From Bacillus sp. 7884-1 (GTDB taxonomy: Bacteria > Bacillota > Bacilli > Bacillales > Cytobacillaceae), in the NCBI RefSeq assembly GCF_002272245.1, contig NZ_NPDD01000223.1, positions 1 through 39,237 on the forward strand: a stretch of DNA of 39,237 nucleotides, in the 5' to 3' direction. This document shows, piece after piece, positions 7,544-17,044 of the stretch (the first letter of the stretch is position 1; each line of letters opens with the position of its first letter). The notes under the pieces were generated by a model. That model was not told the DNA's origin and ran no database searches. It saw nothing but the letters and a program-made list of their open reading frames with translations. A program made the translations under genes and the position numbers.

Positions 7544-7819
7544 TCAATAGAATCTATCACCTTTATAAGGAGAAATAAATTTGTAAGGTCTTGATACTAA
7601 TTTGAAAAAATGCTGTATAACCGCTACAAAATCATCTAATAAAAAGGTAGATTTGGGCATTCCCTGGTTTATGGTTAACCTTCTGTATTCATTAAGAAGA
7701 TTATCTAGTTCTTGACTGCAAGCTATCGTTTCTTTATTAGACAGTCCCTTTGTCATACCTATTTTTATCATTTCGTTTCTCTTCTCATTTATTGCCTCTT
7801 CTAAATCAACTATATTCAT
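7544..7819 (-). CDS. Spo0E-like aspartyl-phosphate phosphatase
   Basis: A 91-aa protein. Its first 50 residues match the Spo0E family: IxEKRNEMIKIGMTKGLSNK, then the signature SQELDNLLNEYRR (S-x-x-L-D-x-L-[IL]-x-x-[YF]). Spo0E, YisI and YnzD dephosphorylate Spo0A~P and so delay sporulation; that role is family knowledge. The C-terminal about 40 residues (FLLDDFVAVIQHFF onward) are not part of the usual core, and the protein is longer than the about 55-aa small members. AGAGGTG lies about 10 bases before the ATG, and a strong terminator follows the gene. Confidence 0.8.
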   Translation of the reverse strand: MNIVDLEEAINEKRNEMIKIGMTKGLSNKETIACSQELDNLLNEYRRLTINQGMPKSTFLLDDFVAVIQHFFKLVSRPYKFISPYKGDRFY

Positions 7820-8123
7820 AACAAAAACACACCTCTAACTCTATTAATTACCCAGATGCTTTTAAATATATTAGTCATGAACAGAATTATAGCATGTATT
7901 TAAATCTATTAAATCGTTTCGATAAAACAAGTTAAAATATGACAAAACTAGACGATTTTTAAAATTTCAGATTATTCTATAAAATTCTTTTCCCTTGCTA
8001 ATTCTGCATATTTATAGGATGTTGTTGTATGTTGAAGGTAAATCAGGCCAATACTTACCATATGGTTATTATTGGTTTAGCAAAATTATTATATAGGTTT
8101 TTTTGAAAAATCAGGAGGAATTA
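7820..8123 (+). other. AT-rich intergenic region, no gene seen
   Basis: This 304-base stretch separates two divergent small genes and presumably holds both their promoters. I see no open frame with an RBS, no terminator and no convincing riboswitch. It is strongly AT-rich with no clear -35/-10 pair that I would commit to. Confidence 0.5.
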
Positions 8124-8411
8124 ATGATGCTTTTTGAAGAATATGAAGTATTGCTAAAAAAAACGGTTGCTGTTGCACCAGATTGGGTAAAAAGCGACAT
8201 ACAGGACATTTTGAAAAAAGATGAAGGGAAACATATAGGAGTAAGTTATGTCATTTCACAATTAAATGATAGATATTCTTTTAGTCTCAGACATATTTTG
8301 TCAGCAATGGATTTTTCGAGTGAGTGGACGCAGGTTTCAAGAGAACGGCTTAGTTTTATTGATAATAATATTGATGTTGTTGTTGCACTGTATTATGATC
8401 TCAAAGATTAA
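8124..8411 (+). CDS. Hypothetical protein, 95 aa
   Basis: I do not recognise the family. AGGAGG (8113-8118) precedes two adjacent ATG codons at 8124 and 8127 by an ideal distance, so the frame opening at 8103 is not used. The protein (MMLFEEYEVLLKKTVAVAPD...) is acidic and predicted soluble, with a possible winged-helix-like middle (WVKSDIQDILKKDEGKHIGV, then SYVISQL) and no transmembrane segment. A strong terminator at 8434-8486 closes the transcript. It is monocistronic, between a Spo0E-like gene and the sulfur cluster. The solid RBS and terminator make it a real gene; its function is unknown. Confidence 0.7.
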   Translation: MMLFEEYEVLLKKTVAVAPDWVKSDIQDILKKDEGKHIGVSYVISQLNDRYSFSLRHILSAMDFSSEWTQVSRERLSFIDNNIDVVVALYYDLKD

Positions 8412-8433
8412 CCGTGAGAAATTGTATGTCAAT

Positions 8434-8486
8434 ACAAAAAGCAATACTAATTCATATGCGAATTTGTATTGCTTTTTGTGTTTTTT
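8434..8486 (+). terminator. Terminator after the 95-aa hypothetical gene
   Basis: The arms ACAAAAAGCAATAC (8434-8447) and GTATTGCTTTTTGT (8466-8479) are a perfect 14-bp inverted repeat, followed by six T (8481-8486). Confidence 0.9.
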
Positions 8487-8489
8487 GGC

Positions 8490-8587
8490 GGATGTGTTAA
8501 ATTGGGCTGTTGATTTGTGCACCAGGCGCTTCGCTTTCCGCACAAATCAACAGCGTGCCAATATCAGTATTTTGCTTTAACACATCC
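8490..8587. repeat. Nested palindromic intergenic element (about 98 bp)
   Basis: Two perfect inverted repeats are nested. The outer arms are GGATGTGTTAAA (8490-8501) and TTTAACACATCC (8576-8587). The inner arms are GCTGTTGATTTGTGC (8506-8520) and GCACAAATCAACAGC (8540-8554), around a loop containing AGGCGCTTCGCTTTCC. TTGG and CCAA between the pairs extend the match. The inner part resembles short palindromic elements that I recall as scattered in Bacillus genomes; this is recollection, not a search result. It lies between the 3' ends of two convergent genes. Confidence 0.75.
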
Positions 8588-8643
8588 TATTTTTTATATG
8601 TTCATTTTCCGTTATAACTCCCCTGAAGCAAAGAAGCTAATGT

Positions 8644-10362
8644 TTAAGCATGAAAATTTGTGCCGTCGGTTGTGGCTTGGACTATGCCGGCACGAATGAC
8701 GAAGTCTCCGAAGTGCTCTTCTTGCTCTCGTTCTTTCGCGTAACGGGAAAGAATGACACGCAGTTCGCTCAAGATTTCTTCTTCACCGATATTTTCTCGG
8801 TACATTTTGTTGAGTCGGCTGCCGTCAAACGCCGCTCCAAGATACATATTATATTTTCCTACCGCTTTACCCATAAATGCTATTTCTCCAAGTCCAGGGC
8901 GCGCACAGCCGTTTGGACACCCTGTCATACGGATGGTAATTTCTTTATCCCTTAGACCATTTTCATCTAAAATGTCCTCTATTTTATCAATAAGCTTAGG
9001 TAAGTATCTTTCTGCTTCTGCCATTGCTAACCCGCATGTAGGAAGTGCAACACATGCCATTGAACTGCGGCGAAGTGCAGAATAGTGACTACCATCCGTT
9101 AAACCATATTGTTCAATTAGTTCATTAATTTTTTTCTTCTTCTGGCTTGAAACATCGGCAATAATTACGTTTTGATTTGCAGTTACACGGAATTCACCTT
9201 TATGGACTTTTGCAATTTCTTTAAGAGCTGTTTTTAGCTTATAATCATCCGAATCCGCAACACGGCCGTTTTGGATATAAAGGGTATAATGCCATTTTCC
9301 TTGAACGCCTTTTACCCAGCCGTAACGGTCGCCGTTATCATCAAAGTGATAAGGTTTTGCCTCATCAAGACTCCAGCCAAGACGATTTTCTAATTCTTCC
9401 TTGACGGTTTCCAATCCTAGTCGGTCAACGGTATACTTGAACCGGGCATTTTTCCGCTCGGATCGGTTACCGTAATCGCGCTGAATGGTAATGACTTTTT
9501 CTGCTACATCTTGAATTTGATCTGGAGTACAGAAGCCGATTACCTTAGCTAGCTGAGGGTAAGTCTCTTTATCACCATGTGAACTTCCCATACCGCCGCC
9601 AATTGCCACGTTAAAACCAATAAGTTTTCCATCTTCTACAATCGCAATTAACCCAAGGTCTTGTGAAAAGACGTCAATATCATTCGAAGGCGGAACGGCA
9701 ATGGCAATTTTGAATTTACGTGGTAAATAAAGCGGTCCATACATCGGTTCAACATCATCCACTTCAGGACTACCAGCTACTTTTTCTTCATCAAGCCATA
9801 CTTCATGGTAAGCCCTTGTTCGCGGCAATAAATAATTACTTAAATGTTTTGCCCATTCGTATACTTCCATATGAATCTCAGATTGATAGGGATTTGAGGT
9901 ACACAATACGTTACGATTGACATCACCGCACGCAGCAATTGTATCCAATAACGTAGAATGGATTTCTTGTATTGTATTTTTCATATTCCATTTTAATATC
10001 CCGTGCATTTGAAACGTTTGACGTGTAGTAAGTTTTAATGTTCCGTTACCGTTTTTATCAGCCAGCTCATCCAAAACTAGCCATTGGGACGGTGTCGCAA
10101 CACCGCCAGGCAAGCGGACACGAAGCATGAACTGATAGGCAGGCTCAAGTTTTTGCTTTTGGCGCTCATTGCGGAGATCTCGGTCGTCCTGCAAATAGCT
10201 GCCATGGTGTTTCATTAGACGGTTATCATCGTCTGGAATGCCTGCACTGATTCTGTCGAGCATTACTTCTTTTAGTGTTCCGCGTAAAAAATTACTTTCG
10301 CTTTTAATACGCTCTACATCACTTGGCGCGCCTTCAGGTGCCTTTAACTTTTGCTTCACCAT
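8644..10362 (-). CDS. cysI: Sulfite reductase (NADPH) hemoprotein beta subunit
   Basis: CysI carries the siroheme and [4Fe-4S] cluster and reduces sulfite to sulfide with six electrons from CysJ. The 572-aa length is standard. Cluster/siroheme ligands are visible as CX5C (CVALPTC) and CX3C (CPNGCARPG). The N-terminal half contains [14 protein letters not shown] and further conserved Arg residues of the siroheme pocket. GGAAGGAG precedes the ATG, though at a somewhat long spacing. It is downstream of cysJ but separated from it by 246 bases filled with palindromic repeats, where B. subtilis cysJI are adjacent. It may be co-transcribed with cysJ through that spacer, or have its own start. Confidence 0.97.
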   Translation of the reverse strand: MVKQKLKAPEGAPSDVERIKSESNFLRGTLKEVMLDRISAGIPDDDNRLMKHHGSYLQDDRDLRNERQKQKLEPAYQFMLRVRLPGGVATPSQWLVLDELADKNGNGTLKLTTRQTFQMHGILKWNMKNTIQEIHSTLLDTIAACGDVNRNVLCTSNPYQSEIHMEVYEWAKHLSNYLLPRTRAYHEVWLDEEKVAGSPEVDDVEPMYGPLYLPRKFKIAIAVPPSNDIDVFSQDLGLIAIVEDGKLIGFNVAIGGGMGSSHGDKETYPQLAKVIGFCTPDQIQDVAEKVITIQRDYGNRSERKNARFKYTVDRLGLETVKEELENRLGWSLDEAKPYHFDDNGDRYGWVKGVQGKWHYTLYIQNGRVADSDDYKLKTALKEIAKVHKGEFRVTANQNVIIADVSSQKKKKINELIEQYGLTDGSHYSALRRSSMACVALPTCGLAMAEAERYLPKLIDKIEDILDENGLRDKEITIRMTGCPNGCARPGLGEIAFMGKAVGKYNMYLGAAFDGSRLNKMYRENIGEEEILSELRVILSRYAKEREQEEHFGDFVIRAGIVQATTDGTNFHA

Positions 10363-10397
10363 TTATGAAAAATCTCCTTCCACTACTGTATCAATAG

Positions 10398-10493
10398 GGC
10401 TCTTTTCTTATACTTTGTTGCTAAATGGAACAAAATTTAATGAATATGCAAGATTTCCGCAGAAAATAGAATACTTCCAATAAGAAAAGAGCC
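10398..10493. repeat. 96-bp element bounded by 14-bp inverted repeats (cysJ-cysI spacer)
   Basis: GGCTCTTTTCTTAT (10398-10411) and its exact complement ATAAGAAAAGAGCC (10480-10493) bound a 68-base interior without an open frame. It sits just upstream of the cysI RBS. The structure is like a small non-coding insertion (MITE-like) element; I see no obvious target-site duplication. Confidence 0.6.
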
Positions 10494-10532
10494 AACAAAC
10501 TGAATTCTATAGCGCAAAATAACTATTTCCAA

Positions 10533-10587
10533 GTTAAAATCGGCCTTAAGATTTTAACAAAGTTAAAATCGGCTTTAAAATTTTAAC
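10533..10587. repeat. Two tandem hairpin units in the cysJ-cysI spacer
   Basis: Two copies of GTTAAAAT-N10-ATTTTAAC occur at 10533-10558 and 10562-10587, 29 bases apart. The inner ten bases are nearly the same (CGGCCTTAAG and CGGCTTTAAA). Each copy can form an 8-bp stem. They lie 22 bases downstream of the cysJ stop and could act as mRNA 3' stabilisers or attenuate transcription into cysI. Confidence 0.7.
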
Positions 10588-10608
10588 AACAAGCTTTACG
10601 AATTCAAC

Positions 10609-12411
10609 TCAATATACATCGCGCTGGTATCGTTTTCGCTGCTGCATGTCTGCTAGATAGGCTTCTGCCTCATCTCGGCTCAAGCTTCCCTCTTTTTCAA
10701 TTATTCCAATAAGCGTTTGATGGACGTCATGTGCCATATGTTTCTCATCACCGCAAATGTAAACATGCGCACCTTCTTGAAGCCACTCGAACAATTCCTT
10801 GCTCTGTTCTAATATGCGGTGTTGAACATAGACTTTTTCTGCTGTATCCCTAGAAAAAGCAACATCCATTCTGGTTAATACTCCGTCTTTTAGCCATTTT
10901 TGCCATTCTGTTTGGTAAAGGAAATCCGTGACAAAATGCTGGTCTCCAAAGAACATCCAAGACTTACCTTCTGCCCCAGTTTCCTCACGCTCTTGCATAA
11001 ATGAGCGGAAGGGTGCTACCCCTGTTCCTGGTCCAACCATGATGATTGGGGTTTCAGGATTCGCTGGAAGCTTAAAGTTTTCGTTTTGTTGAATATAGAT
11101 TGGTACACTGTCTCCTGGCTGTAATCGTTCTGCCGTAAAAATAGAGCAGACACCTTTACGGTCACGACCATTGGCGTTGTAACGGACAGCACCTATCGTT
11201 AAGTGAACTTCATCAGGATTCGCATTTAGGCTGCTTGCAATCGAATATAAGCGTGCAGGCATCTTTCTAAGTATCGAAACAAACTCTTGAGGAGTGCTTT
11301 TCAACGGTCCAAATTCGCGAACCACATCAAGTAAATCATGTCCTTCAAGATAGGATTTGACTTTTTCACTGTTGGTTAAGAGCTCCTGCAAATCTATATT
11401 CGCCGTAATCTTTGTTGCTTTTTCAAGAAGCGGTTTTGTTAAAGTAGTAATTTCATAGTACGTACTAAGGGCATCTCTTAACGAGAGAACCTCGCCTTGT
11501 TTATTAATTGTCACACTTTCTTCCGGGTTCCATTTCAATTCTGCAAGAAGCAAATTGACAAGTTCTGGATCATTTTCCGGATAGATTCCAAGACTATCGC
11601 CTGGTTGGAAGCTAATTCCTGATCGTTCAAGTGATAACTCCAGATGCCTTGTTTCTTTGTTAGAGCCTCGTCCGTTTAAGTTTAGATTATCAAGAACTTC
11701 TGCTCTAAACGGATTGGTTCTAGAGTAAATTGATTCTACTGTTTGTGTGGATGCTGCCTGAGCTAGTGCAGGAATTCCTTCCTTTGCTTCACCTAGGCTG
11801 CTAATGATTCCTTCAAGCCATTCTGCTGCCGGTTCATCATAATCCAGGTCACAGTCGAAACGAGGATAAAGTCGAGTCCCACCGAGCTCCTCCAAACGAG
11901 CGTCAAATTGTTTTCCTGTTTGACAGAAGAATTCATATGAGCTATCTCCAAGAGATAAGACTGAAAAGTGTAAGTCCTCTAGCTTCGGTGCCCGCTTTCC
12001 ATGTAGAAACTCATGGAATGTTAGGGCATTATCCGGTGGATCCCCTTCTCCGTGTGTACTAACTAAAATAAGTAGATTTTTAACTTTTTTAATATTGTTT
12101 GGTTTAAAATCGCTCATAGCAGAAACAGTTACTTGGAACCCTTTCCCTTCAAGCGTCGTGCTGGCCTTTTTTGCTAAGCCGCGAGCATTTCCTGTTTGTG
12201 ATCCGTAAAGAATGGTCACTTCTTTTGAAGCTGCACCATCGGCTGTTTGCTGGCTTGGTACGCCTAATACAGAAGCAATTGGCGCAGAAGCCGCACCAGC
12301 AAGATACCCACTCAACCAAACTTTTTGAGATTCAGTAAAAGTAGGTAAAAGACGATTTAGGAGTTCCGCCTGCTCCTGATTAAACGGACTGTTCATTACC
12401 TGAAGTTGCAA
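10609..12411 (-). CDS. cysJ: Sulfite reductase (NADPH) flavoprotein alpha subunit
   Basis: CysJ moves electrons from NADPH through FAD and FMN to CysI. The N-terminal flavodoxin domain has the FMN loop YGSQTGNA. The FAD-binding site has RLYSIASS, the NADPH site GPGTGVAPFRSFMQER, and the C-terminus ends with the typical YQRDVY. I chose a TTG start at 12411 (600 aa), which begins MQLQVMNSPFNQEQAELLNR as in B. subtilis CysJ and lies 6 bases after GAGGTGG. The frame is open to 12447 without an RBS. It is 157 bases downstream of sirB with no terminator between, so read-through from the cysH operon is possible. Confidence 0.97.
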   Translation of the reverse strand: MQLQVMNSPFNQEQAELLNRLLPTFTESQKVWLSGYLAGAASAPIASVLGVPSQQTADGAASKEVTILYGSQTGNARGLAKKASTTLEGKGFQVTVSAMSDFKPNNIKKVKNLLILVSTHGEGDPPDNALTFHEFLHGKRAPKLEDLHFSVLSLGDSSYEFFCQTGKQFDARLEELGGTRLYPRFDCDLDYDEPAAEWLEGIISSLGEAKEGIPALAQAASTQTVESIYSRTNPFRAEVLDNLNLNGRGSNKETRHLELSLERSGISFQPGDSLGIYPENDPELVNLLLAELKWNPEESVTINKQGEVLSLRDALSTYYEITTLTKPLLEKATKITANIDLQELLTNSEKVKSYLEGHDLLDVVREFGPLKSTPQEFVSILRKMPARLYSIASSLNANPDEVHLTIGAVRYNANGRDRKGVCSIFTAERLQPGDSVPIYIQQNENFKLPANPETPIIMVGPGTGVAPFRSFMQEREETGAEGKSWMFFGDQHFVTDFLYQTEWQKWLKDGVLTRMDVAFSRDTAEKVYVQHRILEQSKELFEWLQEGAHVYICGDEKHMAHDVHQTLIGIIEKEGSLSRDEAEAYLADMQQRKRYQRDVY

Positions 12412-12568
12412 CGTTATCCACCTCACTATGGAATATAAACTTATCATACAGTATTTTTTAGAGGCCGTTAGATTTAAATTGGTCTATTTCTTGACCCAGT
12501 TCTCTATTTAATAAAGTTATAGATTATTTCGTAACTAGCTTTCGTTCACTCTAACCAATTATTAGATA

Positions 12569-13294
12569 CTACTCACCAACCGCACGTTCAATTACGATAT
12601 CTTCGATTACGGTATGGTTGCTTAAAGCTTGAGTACAGAGGATTCTCTGACCTCCTTTTTGGCGCAAGCGAACGGTTTTGTTTAATTCTGCAAGTAGGAG
12701 TCCGGTAAATAACATATAGGGAACAACAATTACCCGACCCACAGCACCTTCCGAAATATTCTCTAAACCCTCACTTAGCTTCGGTTCGGTTGCCGCTAAA
12801 TAGCAAACAGATACCCTTTGCGCTCCAAGCCGTTCCCCGATACCATCCGCAATTTTTCCAAAATTCACGTGGACATCCGGGTCGCTGCTGCCTACACCGA
12901 CAATCAATAACCTGTCTTCTGGGGTCACCTCACCTGCAGAATCCCTAATTAACTCAGCCACACCATCTAGAATAACATCCTGTACTCCGAAAGGGTTCTT
13001 TATTTTTACCGGAATAGTAGGATATTTGGCAATAATGGGTGACAAGGCTTCAGGAATATCCCGTTTTATATGTCCCGCTGCCAAAAGAAACAGTGGAACA
13101 ACGTCAATTTCCGTTGCACCCCGCTCGACACATGTTTCAAAGCCTTCTTCAATCAGCGGCTCTGTGAGCTCTAAGAAACTCAGTTCCTGTATCGGAACGT
13201 CAATTCGTGCCTTTACACTTTCAATAAAAGCCCTCATCTCGACCGCCCCTTTTTTCGAACGAGTACCATGGCCGATATAAAGAATTGCTTTCAT
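12569..13294 (-). CDS. sirB: Sirohydrochlorin ferrochelatase, CbiX/SirB type
   Basis: SirB inserts iron into sirohydrochlorin, the last step of siroheme synthesis. The 241-aa protein has the N-terminal YIGHGTRS motif and the PLFLLAAGHIKRDIP motif, both with metal-binding His, followed by a second related half (LLIVGVGSSDPDVH, VVPYMLFTGLLL). GAAGGGAG is about 8 bases before the ATG. It follows sumT by 21 bases in the cysH operon. In B. subtilis the next gene is ylnF (precorrin-2 dehydrogenase, sirC); here the 157-base gap to cysJ contains no such gene. Confidence 0.92.
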   Translation of the reverse strand: MKAILYIGHGTRSKKGAVEMRAFIESVKARIDVPIQELSFLELTEPLIEEGFETCVERGATEIDVVPLFLLAAGHIKRDIPEALSPIIAKYPTIPVKIKNPFGVQDVILDGVAELIRDSAGEVTPEDRLLIVGVGSSDPDVHVNFGKIADGIGERLGAQRVSVCYLAATEPKLSEGLENISEGAVGRVIVVPYMLFTGLLLAELNKTVRLRQKGGQRILCTQALSNHTVIEDIVIERAVGE

Positions 13295-13315
13295 AATATG
13301 TGCTCCCTTCTGCTG

Positions 13316-14092
13316 TTACCGGTTGGCGGCTGGAATATTTGCTAAAATTTCTTCCTGAAACCAATTCAATTTTTTGTGCAAGGTTACTACCTCCCCAATC
13401 ACAATCATACTTGGATTGGTAATCCCCTCTCTTTCTACCACTTCTTCAATCGTATCAAGTGTGCCAACTACTGTTCTTTGGTCGCTTAATGTACCCCAAT
13501 GAATCAAAGCGATTGGAGTCTGTGGCGATTTTCCATTGGAAATTAAATGTTTGGTTATCGCCGGAAGATGAGAAACACCCATGTAAACACAAATCGTATC
13601 GACTCCCTTTGCCAAGTGTTTCCACTGGTGCTCCGCCTCAACATCACCAGCTTGATGTCCGGTAATAAAGGCGAAGCTTTTACTCAAGGTACGGTGGGTC
13701 ACAGGAATCCCTGCATAAGCGGAAGCCGCTATTCCAGCGGTAATACCTGGAACAATTTCAAATGGCACGTTATGCCTAGAACATTCCTCTGCTTCCTCAC
13801 CGCCACGGCCGAAAACAAAAGGATCTCCACCTTTTAAACGCACCACGTTATATCCCTTTTTGGCGTATTTCACCAAGAAATGATTTATTGTCTCCTGCTT
13901 CATTGTATGATAATGGGGAAGCTTGCCGCAATAGACAAGTTGCGCTCCCTCTTTTGCATTCTCCAAAAGTTCAGGATTTACCAGCCGATCATAGAGGATG
14001 ACATCAGCTTGCTTGAGGCAGCGTAACCCTTTTACTGTAATCAAATCTGGATCGCCAGGACCCGCACCTACTAAATAAACCTTGCCAACCAT
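13316..14092 (-). CDS. sumT: Uroporphyrinogen-III C-methyltransferase (operon copy 1)
   Basis: SUMT adds two methyl groups from SAM to uroporphyrinogen III, giving precorrin-2 for siroheme. The 258-aa protein shows the family motifs VYLVGAGPGDPDLITVKG, ILYDRLV, VVRLKGGDPFVFGRGGEEA and EIVPGITAG. It corresponds to YlnD in the B. subtilis cysH operon. An AAAGGA precedes the ATG. The window contains a second complete SUMT gene at 19114, which belongs to the nitrite cluster; both keep the GGDPF and PGITAG motifs, so neither looks decayed. Confidence 0.95.
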   Translation of the reverse strand: MVGKVYLVGAGPGDPDLITVKGLRCLKQADVILYDRLVNPELLENAKEGAQLVYCGKLPHYHTMKQETINHFLVKYAKKGYNVVRLKGGDPFVFGRGGEEAEECSRHNVPFEIVPGITAGIAASAYAGIPVTHRTLSKSFAFITGHQAGDVEAEHQWKHLAKGVDTICVYMGVSHLPAITKHLISNGKSPQTPIALIHWGTLSDQRTVVGTLDTIEEVVEREGITNPSMIVIGEVVTLHKKLNWFQEEILANIPAANR

Positions 14093-14122
14093 TGATCAAC
14101 CATCCTTTCTTTCTGATTCAAA

Positions 14123-14722
14123 TTATAGTATGTTTTTTTCTTGGAGGTAATTGAAAATTTGATTTACCGCTTCTTCTACTGTTAATAAATCAGAGCGGAC
14201 CGTTATTTCTGGAAATTCCGGTGCTTCATAAGGAGAATCAATCCCCGTAAAATCCTTTATTTCCCCACGTCGGGCCTTTGCATATAGCTGCTTCGGATCA
14301 CGTTTTTCACATTCGCCAAGAGGACAATCTACAAAAACCTCAATGAACTCGCCTTCTTCAAAAATGGCTCGGACCTGGTCGCGATCGGAACGAAATGGTG
14401 ATATAAAGGCTGTAGTCACGACTGCACCACTATCTACAAATAATTTGGCAACCTCACCAATTCTTCTGATATTCTCTGTACGGTCATGGTCAGAAAAACC
14501 GAGATCCTTGTTTAATCCATGGCGGATATTATCACCATCTAGAACATATTCGTTAATCCCCTGACGGTACAAAGCGCTCGATACAGCGTTCGCAATCGTC
14601 GATTTCCCAGAACCAGAAAGTCCTGTAAACCACAGTACACAGCTTCCATGACCATTTTGGGCATGACGGTCGGATTTGGTAACTGTACTAGCGTGCCATG
14701 TAATATTAGTTGCTTTTGTCAA
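14123..14722 (-). CDS. cysC: Adenylylsulfate kinase
   Basis: CysC phosphorylates APS to PAPS. The 199-aa protein has Walker [10 protein letters not shown] (34-42), then [19 protein letters not shown], the APS-kinase-specific substrate loop, and [22 protein letters not shown]. The start is a TTG at 14722, placed 9 bases after AAGGAGG; there is no in-frame ATG nearby with an RBS. It follows sat by 14 bases and precedes sumT by 30. Its presence beside a CysH that has APS-reductase-type cysteines means that PAPS or APS could be the species reduced. Confidence 0.96.
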   Translation of the reverse strand: MTKATNITWHASTVTKSDRHAQNGHGSCVLWFTGLSGSGKSTIANAVSSALYRQGINEYVLDGDNIRHGLNKDLGFSDHDRTENIRRIGEVAKLFVDSGAVVTTAFISPFRSDRDQVRAIFEEGEFIEVFVDCPLGECEKRDPKQLYAKARRGEIKDFTGIDSPYEAPEFPEITVRSDLLTVEEAVNQIFNYLQEKNIL

Positions 14723-14736
14723 AAGTTTTCTCCTCC

Positions 14737-15885
14737 TTAAACCGTCGTCTCTTCTTTCATGCCTTCAATCAACACTTCAACAACCTCTTTACGGCTAAAA
14801 GTGGATGGAGGAAGCTGTCCTGCGCGAAGCAATTCCCGTACTTTCGTTCCAGATAGAATCACTCGATCTTCATTGCTATGCGGGCAAGTTTTATCAGAAG
14901 CCATTCCTTCACATTTCGTGCAATAGAAGCTATGTTCAAAAAATAATGGTTTTATACCAAGCTCCCCTTCAGGGAATTCATTAAAGATTAATTGAGCATC
15001 GTACGTACCATAATAATTACCTACACCTGCATGGTCACGGCCAACAATAAAATGCGTGCAGCCAAAGTTCTTACGGGCAATCGCATGAAAAATCGCTTCT
15101 CTTGGTCCTGCATATCTCATTGCTGCTGGGTAGACACCAAGCTGAACACGTTCTCTTGGGTAATAATTTTCAAGAAGGACACGATAGCTTTTTAGGCGAA
15201 CATCTGCTGGGATGTCGTCAGATTTCGTTTCCCCAACAAGTGGGTTCACGAAAAGTCCATCAACTGTTTCAAGTGCAGCTTTTTGAATGTACTCATGTGC
15301 ACGGTGAATTGGATTTCTTGTTTGGAAGCCGACCACCGTTTTCCAGCCTTTTCCTTCAAACAATGCACGTGTTTCCTTTGGTTCAAACCAAACATCACTG
15401 AAGACCCCTTTTTCTGGTTTCTTAATAAGAGTTACTTCACCAGCCACATAGACAGGTCCTCTTTCATATAGACGCTTAACTCCTGGGTGAGCCGTTTCAA
15501 GTGTTTTATATACCTCTACTGCTTCTTTATCTAGGTTCGGTTCATACCATTCTGATACGGTAATTACCCCGTATACCTCTTTGTTAAAAACAAGCTTGAT
15601 TTTCTCCCCAACTTCAAGTGTCGCTGCTGTTTCATTGGAAACAGGAAGCGTAACGGGAATAGACCAAATCGTATTATCACTAAGACGCATATTCTCCACT
15701 ACGTTTTCATAATCAGCTTTCCCAAGGAAACCGGTTAGCGGACTAAATAACCCAACACCGATTAACTCAAGATCACTTAGGGCAATGGCGTCGATTTCAA
15801 GTTCTTTTACGATGGATGTAACATCATAGTTTGGATCAAATGCTTGGATTAGTTTTCCTCCATGAGGTGTTGGTAAAAATGACAA
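14737..15885 (-). CDS. sat: Sulfate adenylyltransferase (ATP sulfurylase)
   Basis: Sat makes APS from sulfate and ATP. Motifs are [12 protein letters not shown], with the HxxH-like catalytic residues, and [11 protein letters not shown], which contacts ATP. A late Cys-rich segment [15 protein letters not shown] may bind zinc. I prefer the TTG at 15885 (382 aa, the length I recall for B. subtilis Sat, with an early PHGG). It has GAAAGG about 10 bases upstream. The ATG at 15906 has no RBS. It is the third gene of the cysH operon, 85 bases after cysP. Confidence 0.95.
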   Translation of the reverse strand: MSFLPTPHGGKLIQAFDPNYDVTSIVKELEIDAIALSDLELIGVGLFSPLTGFLGKADYENVVENMRLSDNTIWSIPVTLPVSNETAATLEVGEKIKLVFNKEVYGVITVSEWYEPNLDKEAVEVYKTLETAHPGVKRLYERGPVYVAGEVTLIKKPEKGVFSDVWFEPKETRALFEGKGWKTVVGFQTRNPIHRAHEYIQKAALETVDGLFVNPLVGETKSDDIPADVRLKSYRVLLENYYPRERVQLGVYPAAMRYAGPREAIFHAIARKNFGCTHFIVGRDHAGVGNYYGTYDAQLIFNEFPEGELGIKPLFFEHSFYCTKCEGMASDKTCPHSNEDRVILSGTKVRELLRAGQLPPSTFSRKEVVEVLIEGMKEETTV

Positions 15886-15970
15886 CAGAATCAAACCTTT
15901 CTTCATGTAATTTAATTTTTATTATTAAACTCTTCGGAAAAAAGAGATTTAAATCATTGAAACTACCAAG

Positions 15971-17029
15971 CTATTTTTCAGCAACTTCTGTCACCGCTTG
16001 GTTCGATTTTTTCATAAGTGACATTACACCGAATACGGAAATTAAGACACCTGCCATCGCAACAATTGGATAGAAGTTATGCTCTATCAGCAATTGGATA
16101 AGTGTGTAGGAAAGCACCATCGATAATACAGGTGAAACGATCCACACAGTAAGAAGCTGAACCACTATATCCTTTTTTAAGACAGACTTTCCATGCTTGG
16201 CAAAGCCGATTCCGATAATCGAAGATGTCGTGATTTGAGTAAGCGGGACCGGAATCCCGAATACAGAAGCTACGGTGACAATGGCTGCTCCCGTTCCTGA
16301 AATAACACATCCCTCTTCCAAACGGAGAGTGGTAATTTTCTTACCGTTTGTTTCAAGAACACGTTGTCCTAACAGGATGGCACCTAATGCAACACAAAGC
16401 CCGCCCCAGAAAATGCCGTCACTTGTCGACATAATGTCAGCACCGACTAGCGGTCCAACCGCATTTGCCACATTGTTCATCCCTGCTGAGAAAGCTTCAA
16501 ATAACCCCATACATACGACAAGAACGGAAAGGATTGGAATGGCCTTCGGTGCTTCCATCCAGCGTTTCAAAGTTTTATTTTTTAATAGATTCGCAGCTAG
16601 AATGGCAATCACAAATGCCGCAAATGGAGTAAGCAGCCAAAAGACCATAATCCATGCCAAACTGCCGACAAATACTGATTGGTAGACAATGCCGGCACCT
16701 ACTACCGATCCTACTGCTACTTCACTTGTTGAAAGTGGAATCCCGAATATATTTGCTAAAAATAACGCTAACGCAGCAGAAGCTAAAACAATAAGAGCAA
16801 TTGGCACGCTAAATGTACTACTTGGGACAATCCCGCTGCCAATTGTTTTAACTACTTCTCCGCCGCCTAGCCAAGCACCAAAGAATACGGTAATACCACA
16901 CAATAACAATGCGAGTTTCTTCTTAACCACTCCGGCTCCGTAAGAAATACCCATCGAAGCTGCTGCACCACTAGCACCAATATTGATTGCAAAAAATAAT
17001 CCAATTATAACTGCAATAATCGTGAGCAA
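15971..17029 (-). CDS. cysP: Sulfate permease, PiT family
   Basis: CysP in B. subtilis is a sulfate importer related to inorganic phosphate transporters (PiT). This 352-aa protein has about ten hydrophobic segments and the duplicated PiT signature: GASGAAASMGISYGAG near the N-terminus and FSAGMNNVANAVGPL in the second half. The start is a TTG at 17029 with AGGGGG about 7 bases upstream. It begins 15 bases after cysH, between cysH and sat. Together with the neighbours this favours sulfate over phosphate as substrate. A few residues at the C-terminus (MKKSNQAVTEVAEK) are poorly conserved. Confidence 0.93.
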   Translation of the reverse strand: MLTIIAVIIGLFFAINIGASGAAASMGISYGAGVVKKKLALLLCGITVFFGAWLGGGEVVKTIGSGIVPSSTFSVPIALIVLASAALALFLANIFGIPLSTSEVAVGSVVGAGIVYQSVFVGSLAWIMVFWLLTPFAAFVIAILAANLLKNKTLKRWMEAPKAIPILSVLVVCMGLFEAFSAGMNNVANAVGPLVGADIMSTSDGIFWGGLCVALGAILLGQRVLETNGKKITTLRLEEGCVISGTGAAIVTVASVFGIPVPLTQITTSSIIGIGFAKHGKSVLKKDIVVQLLTVWIVSPVLSMVLSYTLIQLLIEHNFYPIVAMAGVLISVFGVMSLMKKSNQAVTEVAEK

Positions 17030-17044
17030 ACTAAAAGCCCCCTT

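Noticed and set aside
8266..8580. 104-codon plus-strand frame overlapping the 95-aa gene and the palindrome
   Set aside because: No RBS, runs through a terminator and repeat, low-complexity translation; a shadow frame.
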